A stretch of DNA of 64,000 nt from the NCBI RefSeq assembly GCF_004886325.1, contig NZ_QXFN01000005.1, forward strand, positions 1-64,000, in the 5' to 3' direction. Shown piece after piece: positions 59,550-64,000 of this stretch. The stretch is from Cellulomonas telluris. Its GTDB lineage: Bacteria; Actinomycetota; Actinomycetes; Actinomycetales; Cellulomonadaceae. Below the pieces are notes generated by a model, which was given only the letters and a program-made list of their open reading frames with translations, was not told the DNA's origin and searched no databases. Each line of letters opens with the position of its first letter. The first letter of the stretch is position 1. The translations under genes and the position numbers were made by a program.

Positions 59550-60807
59550 GGGTCCGCCCGATCACCGCGAGGGAGCGGCGCACGACGGACGGCCGGGCGG
59601 CGAGCGCCTCGGCCGCGCCCGGCTCGGACCGGGCGAACGAGATGAGGACGCCGAGCGCGGCCATGGTCACGATGAGTGCGGACCCTCCTGCGGAGACGAG
59701 CGGAAGCGGCACGCCGATCACGGGCGCGAGCCCGATGACGACGGCGATGTTGATGGCGGCCTGCCCGACGACCCAGGCGCAGATGCCGGCCGTCGTGATC
59801 TTGACGAACGGGTCCGGGTGGCGGCTGATGACGCGCACCATGGCGAACGCGAGCAGCGCGAACAGGCCCAGCACGAGGAGCGTGCCGACCAGGCCGAGCT
59901 CCTCGCCGAGGATCGCGAAGATGAAGTCGTTGTGCGCGGCCGGCAGGTAGGACCACTTCTCGCGGCTCTCCCCCAGCCCCAGGCCGCCGATGCCGCCGGT
60001 CGCCAGGCCCCAGCCGCCGTGCAGCGTCTGGTAGCACTCGTTGGTGACGTCGCACGTCGCCGACAGCCACGACATGATCCGGTTGACGCGGTTCTCGCTG
60101 CCGATGGCGAGCACGGCGACCCCGACGGCGGCGACGGCGCCCGCGACCGCGAAGATCCGCAGGGGCACCCCCGCGACGAACATCGCGCCGGCGACGAGCA
60201 GCACCAGGACCAGCGCCGTCCCGAGGTCGTGCCCGAGCAGGACGGCACCGATCGCGAGACCGGCGACCGGGACGGCGGGCACCAGCGAGTGCTTCCACTC
60301 GTGCAGCAGCGCGAGCTTGCGGGTCAGGACCGCGCCGAGCCACACCGCGAGGGCGAGCTTGACCGTCTCCGACGGCTGCGCCGTCACGCCCCCGACCGGG
60401 AAGCAGACCCAGTTGCGGTTGCCGCCGGCGCCGCAGCCGAGCGGCGTGAAGACGAGCATCTGGAACAGGACCGCGCCGCCCAGCACCGGCCACGCCGCGG
60501 CCCGGATCAGCCGCACGGGCGTGCGCGCGAGCACGAGCAGCACGGGCAGCCCGATCAGCGCGTACTTCGCCTGGTTCAGGAACACCGCGTACGGGGAGTC
60601 GCCCGCGGCCAGCGACTCGACGCTCGAGCTCGACAGGACCATGACGAGCCCGACGACGACGAGCAGCGCGCTGGCGCCGACGAGCACGTAGTAGCTGGTC
60701 ACCGCGGAGTTCCACGCGCCGAGGAACGACGGCTCGCGGCTCACGGCAGGCGTGCCGCCGTGGGGCGTGCGCGTGGCGGCGGGCCCGCGGTCCGCCGTCG
60801 TGGTCAC
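59542..60807 (-). CDS. ftsW: Septal peptidoglycan polymerase FtsW
   Basis: SEDS-family glycosyltransferase that polymerises lipid II at the septum with its partner PBP. 421 residues, about ten membrane helices. Hallmarks: QPSETVKLALAVWLG, LLGHDLGTALVL, the extracellular catalytic-loop region ESREKWSYLPAAHNDFIFAILGEELG and the final GVPLPLVSAGGSALI. GTG start overlaps the murD stop; murG overlaps its end. Confidence 0.96.
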   Translation of the reverse strand: MTTTADRGPAATRTPHGGTPAVSREPSFLGAWNSAVTSYYVLVGASALLVVVGLVMVLSSSSVESLAAGDSPYAVFLNQAKYALIGLPVLLVLARTPVRLIRAAAWPVLGGAVLFQMLVFTPLGCGAGGNRNWVCFPVGGVTAQPSETVKLALAVWLGAVLTRKLALLHEWKHSLVPAVPVAGLAIGAVLLGHDLGTALVLVLLVAGAMFVAGVPLRIFAVAGAVAAVGVAVLAIGSENRVNRIMSWLSATCDVTNECYQTLHGGWGLATGGIGGLGLGESREKWSYLPAAHNDFIFAILGEELGLVGTLLVLGLFALLAFAMVRVISRHPDPFVKITTAGICAWVVGQAAINIAVVIGLAPVIGVPLPLVSAGGSALIVTMAALGVLISFARSEPGAAEALAARPSVVRRSLAVIGRTRG

Positions 60808-62279
60808 GACCCCGCCTCCGGGGCGTCCTCGCGCGGGGTCACCCCGTCCGCACCGAGGGCGCGGACGGCGGCCGCGAAGGCGTCCCCGCGCGCGGCGTAC
60901 GAGGCGAACTGGTCCATCGAGGCGCTGGCCGGCGCCAGGAGCACGGTCACCGGCACGCCTGCGGGCGCCCCGGCGGCGAGCCGGCGCGCCTCCTGCACGG
61001 CACGGGTCATCACCGGCTCAGTCTCACCGGCGGGGACCTCGATCACCGGGACGTCCGGTGCGTGTCGGGCGAGGGCGTCGCGCAGCGGCGCGCGGTCGAC
61101 GCCGATGAGCACGACGGCACGCAGCCGGTCCCGGCGCGCCCGCACGAGCTCGTCGAACGACGCGCCCTTGGCCAGCCCGCCCGCGACCCACACGACCGAG
61201 CCCTCGCCGAACGCGGCGAGGGACGCCGACGCGGCGTGCGCGTTCGTCGCCTTGGAGTCGTCGACGTACGCGACGCCGTCGACGTGCCCGACGGTCACGA
61301 TGCGGTGCGCGCCGGGTGCGAACGCACGCAGCCCGTCGCGCACGTGCACGGGCTCCACGCCGTGGGCCAGGGCGAGCGCGGCCGCCGCGAGCGCGTTGCG
61401 CACGACGTGCGGCGGCACCACGCCGCCCGGGCCGGCCAGCTGGGCGAGGTCGGCCAGGGTGCCCAGCTCGGCGGCGTGGGTGTGCCGCAGGCGGGCGAAG
61501 CCGCGGTCGACGAGGACGTCGTCGACGAGCCCGACCTGCCCGACGGACGGCGTGCCGAGCGTGAAGCCCACGGCGACGGCGCCGTCGACGACGTCCGCCT
61601 CCCGCACGAGCTCCTCGGTCACGGGGTCCGACGCGCTGTACACGCACGCGACCTGGGTGCGCTCGTAGATGCGGCCCTTGGCCTGCGCGTAGTCCTCGAG
61701 CGACCCGTGCCAGTCCAGGTGGTCCGGGGCCACGTTGAGCACCGCCGACGCCTGCGGCGACATCGAGGACGTGTGGTGCAGCTGGAAGCTCGACAGCTCG
61801 ACCGCGAGCACGTCGACCTGCGGGTCCACCGCGGCCAGGACCACCGGCGTCCCGACGTTGCCCACCGCGAGCACCCGGCGCCCGGCCGCCCGCAGGATCG
61901 ACTCGAGCATGCCGACGGTCGTCGTCTTGCCGTTCGTCCCGGTGACCGCCAGCCACGGCGCCGGCTCCCCGCCGCCCCCGTCCCGGGGCACCCGGACCTG
62001 CCACGCGAGCTCGACCTCGCTCCACACGGGCACGCCGCGCTCGCGCGCGGCCGCGAGCAGCGGGTGGTGCGGCGGCATGCCCGGTGAGGCGACGACGAGG
62101 TCCGCCCCGGCGAGGTCGCCCGCCACGAGCGCGTCGACGTCGCGGTGGTCGGCCTCGTCCGCGCGGTCGTCGAACGTGACGACGCGCGCGCCGCGGTCGG
62201 CGAGGACCTGGGCCGCGGCCCGGCCGGACACGCCGAGACCGGCGACCAGGACGGTGCGGCCGTCGAACCTGGCGTCCAC
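60804..62279 (-). CDS. murD: UDP-N-acetylmuramoylalanine--D-glutamate ligase
   Basis: Adds D-glutamate in the cytoplasm. 491 residues, three domains: N-terminal Rossmann-like UDP site (VLVAGLGVSGRAAAQVL), ATPase core with GTNGKTTT and LSSFQLHHT, NVAPDHLDWH, and C-terminal domain with DDSKATNAHA. The GTG begins immediately after the mraY TAG, with no gap, so translation is coupled. Confidence 0.96.
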   Translation of the reverse strand: MDARFDGRTVLVAGLGVSGRAAAQVLADRGARVVTFDDRADEADHRDVDALVAGDLAGADLVVASPGMPPHHPLLAAARERGVPVWSEVELAWQVRVPRDGGGGEPAPWLAVTGTNGKTTTVGMLESILRAAGRRVLAVGNVGTPVVLAAVDPQVDVLAVELSSFQLHHTSSMSPQASAVLNVAPDHLDWHGSLEDYAQAKGRIYERTQVACVYSASDPVTEELVREADVVDGAVAVGFTLGTPSVGQVGLVDDVLVDRGFARLRHTHAAELGTLADLAQLAGPGGVVPPHVVRNALAAAALALAHGVEPVHVRDGLRAFAPGAHRIVTVGHVDGVAYVDDSKATNAHAASASLAAFGEGSVVWVAGGLAKGASFDELVRARRDRLRAVVLIGVDRAPLRDALARHAPDVPVIEVPAGETEPVMTRAVQEARRLAAGAPAGVPVTVLLAPASASMDQFASYAARGDAFAAAVRALGADGVTPREDAPEAGS

Positions 62280-63362
62280 CTAGCCCGCCACCCACTCCGC
62301 GTAGAAGATGCCGACGCCGAGGGCCACGAACAGGCCCGCGATGATCCAGAACCGGATGACGATCGTGACCTCGCCCCACCCCGACAGCTCGAAGTGGTGG
62401 TGCAGCGGTGCCATCTTGAACACCCGTTTGCCGGTCATCTTGAAGAAGCCGATCTGGATGACGTCCGACAGCACGATGAGGACGAAGAGGCCGCCGATGA
62501 TCGCGCCGAGGATCTCCGTGCGCGTGAGGATCGTCAGCGCCGCGAGCGCCCCGCCGAGCGCGAGCGAACCCGTGTCGCCCATGAAGATCTTCGCCGGGCT
62601 GGCGTTCCACCACAGGAAGCCGAACAGGGCCCCGGTGATCGCCGCGGCCACGACGGCGAGGTCGAGCGGGTCGCGCGTCTCGTAGCAGCGCGGCCCCGCC
62701 GTCAGCACGGACTGGCAGGTCTGGTTGAACTGCCACACGCCGACGACGACGTAGGCGCCGAACACGATGAGCGAGACACCGGTGGCGAGGCCGTCGAGGC
62801 CGTCGGTGAGGTTCACCGCGTTGGACCAGGCCGTGATGAGGAAGTTCGCCCAGATGACGAACAGGATCAGGCCCACGGTCGCCCCGGCGAAGGCCAGGTC
62901 CAGGTCCGTGTCGCGGATGAACGAGATCCGGGTCGACGCCGGCGTGCGGAACTGCTCGTTCGGGAACTGCAGCGCGAGCACCGAGAACGTGACGCCGACG
63001 ACGCCCTGCCCGACGATCTTCCACAGCGGGGACAGGCCGAGGCTGCGCTGCCGCGAGATCTTGATGAAGTCGTCGAGGAACCCGACGACCCCGAGCCCGG
63101 TCATGAGGAACAGCGCGAGCACGGCCGACGCGCTCGGCGCGGTGCCGGTGATGAGCAGCCCCGCCAGCCACCCGACGAGGGTGGCGCCGATGATGACGAC
63201 GCCGCCCATCGTGGGCGTGCCGCGCTTGGTGAAGTGGGCGGTCGGGCCGTCCTGCCGGATGAACTGGCCGTACTGGCGCTTGACGAGGAAGCGGATGAAC
63301 AGGGGCGTGCCGAGCAGCGCCACGAGCATCGCCAGACCGCCCGAGATCAGGACGGCCCTCAT
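62280..63362 (-). CDS. mraY: Phospho-N-acetylmuramoyl-pentapeptide transferase
   Basis: Makes lipid I on undecaprenyl phosphate. A 360-residue polytopic membrane protein with catalytic [23 protein letters not shown] and [12 protein letters not shown], and the HHH motif in [11 protein letters not shown]. The ATG overlaps the murF stop (ATGA). Confidence 0.97.
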   Translation of the reverse strand: MRAVLISGGLAMLVALLGTPLFIRFLVKRQYGQFIRQDGPTAHFTKRGTPTMGGVVIIGATLVGWLAGLLITGTAPSASAVLALFLMTGLGVVGFLDDFIKISRQRSLGLSPLWKIVGQGVVGVTFSVLALQFPNEQFRTPASTRISFIRDTDLDLAFAGATVGLILFVIWANFLITAWSNAVNLTDGLDGLATGVSLIVFGAYVVVGVWQFNQTCQSVLTAGPRCYETRDPLDLAVVAAAITGALFGFLWWNASPAKIFMGDTGSLALGGALAALTILTRTEILGAIIGGLFVLIVLSDVIQIGFFKMTGKRVFKMAPLHHHFELSGWGEVTIVIRFWIIAGLFVALGVGIFYAEWVAG

Positions 63363-64000
63363 GCGTCGGCCCCCACGAGCCGGTCGCCCAGACGCCACAG
63401 GCCCGCCCCGTAGGACGACTTCACGAGCACCACGTCACCGGGCCGGAGCTCCTGCTCGAGGAACGCGGCAGCGGCCTCGACGTCGTCGGCCAGCACCACC
63501 TCGTCGCCCCACGACCCCTCGTGGTTGGCGCCGTCGCGGATGGCCCGCGCCCCGTCCCCCACGACGACCGTCAGCCCGATGTTGAGCCGCACCACGAGCC
63601 GCCCGATCGCGTCGTGCGCCGTGCGGTGCTCGTCGCCGAGCTCGAGCATCTCGCCGAGCACGGCCACCGACCGCCGCTCGCGGCCGGCGATGACGGCGAG
63701 GGCCTTGAGCGCCGCGCGCATCGAGTCGGGGTTCGCGTTGTAGGAGTCGTCGATCACGGTGACCCCGTCGGGCCGCTCCACCACGTGCATGCGGTGCGGC
63801 GAGAGGGCGTCGGCCGCGCTGAGCCCCTGCGCGACCTCGTCGAGGGTCAGCCCGACGGCCAGGGCTGCCGTGGCGGCGGCCAGCGCGTTGTGCACGTGGT
63901 GCTCGCCGACCAGGCGCAGCTGCACCTCGCGCTCGTCGCCGGACGGCACGTCGACGAGCCGGAACCGCGCGCGGCCGAGGGCGTCCAGCCGGACGTCGAC
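63359..64000 (-). CDS. murF: UDP-MurNAc-tripeptide--D-Ala-D-Ala ligase, C-terminal part
   Basis: Partial: the gene enters from the right edge, so only about the last 213 residues are present. Visible are the end of the ATPase core ([20 protein letters not shown]) and the C-terminal domain with [26 protein letters not shown] and [12 protein letters not shown], diagnostic of MurF. First gene in view of the murF-mraY-murD-ftsW-murG/C-ftsQ chain. Confidence 0.95.
   Translation of the reverse strand, partial: VDVRLDALGRARFRLVDVPSGDEREVQLRLVGEHHVHNALAAATAALAVGLTLDEVAQGLSAADALSPHRMHVVERPDGVTVIDDSYNANPDSMRAALKALAVIAGRERRSVAVLGEMLELGDEHRTAHDAIGRLVVRLNIGLTVVVGDGARAIRDGANHEGSWGDEVVLADDVEAAAAFLEQELRPGDVVLVKSSYGAGLWRLGDRLVGADA

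Overview
The window is very GC-rich (roughly three quarters G+C by eye) and reads as chromosomal core DNA of a high-GC actinobacterium. The ftsZ-pgeF-sepF-yggT-divIVA order, a PriA-type HisA, a MetJ-free ArgR-controlled argCJBDFR-argGH cluster, GTG/TTG starts and many GTGA/ATGA overlaps all fit. I infer Micrococcales, probably a Cellulomonas-like organism, but no 16S or database comparison was possible. No phage, IS element, CRISPR array, tRNA or rRNA gene was seen. A promoter that looks ribosomal fires out of the left edge.

Layout. 1-321: promoter region facing left plus the tyrS terminator. 322-5671 (minus): tyrS, a DNA-3-methyladenine glycosylase, a small P-loop kinase, argH and argG. 5704-11842 (minus): ArgR sites and the tightly overlapped argC-argJ-argB-argD-argF-argR operon. 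11899-13637 (plus): quinone oxidoreductase and a DsbA/FrnE-type oxidoreductase. 13696-16806 (minus): thiM-thiE-thiD/tenA under a TPP riboswitch. 16930-23557 (minus): two secreted nucleotidase-type proteins, one a 1573-residue nuclease/5'-nucleotidase and the other a lone, degenerate C-terminal-domain paralogue. 23851-31232 (minus): pheS-pheT, thpR, an rRNA methyltransferase, and infC-rpmI-rplT. 31617-33651 (plus): a Fur regulator with its catalase. 33842-37396: DUF1844 protein overlapping an MFS transporter antisense, a coiled-coil membrane protein with a lipoprotein protease, and a GerW-like protein. 37428-45516: histidine genes (hisC-hisB-unknown-hisH-priA-sseB, and hisD) interrupted by a recQ helicase on the other strand. 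45617-51553: an S4 protein, dnaE, rluD, lspA and a DksA/TraR-type protein. 51710-64000 (minus): the division and cell-wall cluster murF-mraY-murD-ftsW-murG/murC-ftsQ-ftsZ-pgeF-sepF-yggT-divIVA, entering from the right edge.

How the parts work together. Arginine synthesis from glutamate is almost complete here (acetyl cycle via ArgJ, then ArgB, C, D, F, G, H) and both transcription units carry an identical 15-bp ArgR-like sequence. The thiamine genes salvage thiazole and pyrimidine and condense them, with TPP feedback on the leader. The dcw block makes lipid II and the Z-ring, then hands over to SepF and DivIVA. The Fur/catalase pair is a peroxide-response unit.

The most notable points are an uninterrupted MurG-MurC reading frame, a set of genes whose TANNNT -10 element sits 6-8 nt before the start codon (leaderless transcription), an infC gene best started at ATC with a long Ala/Pro tail, a RecQ helicase carrying a phosphoribosyltransferase-like C-terminus, and the duplicated 5'-nucleotidase C-terminal module.
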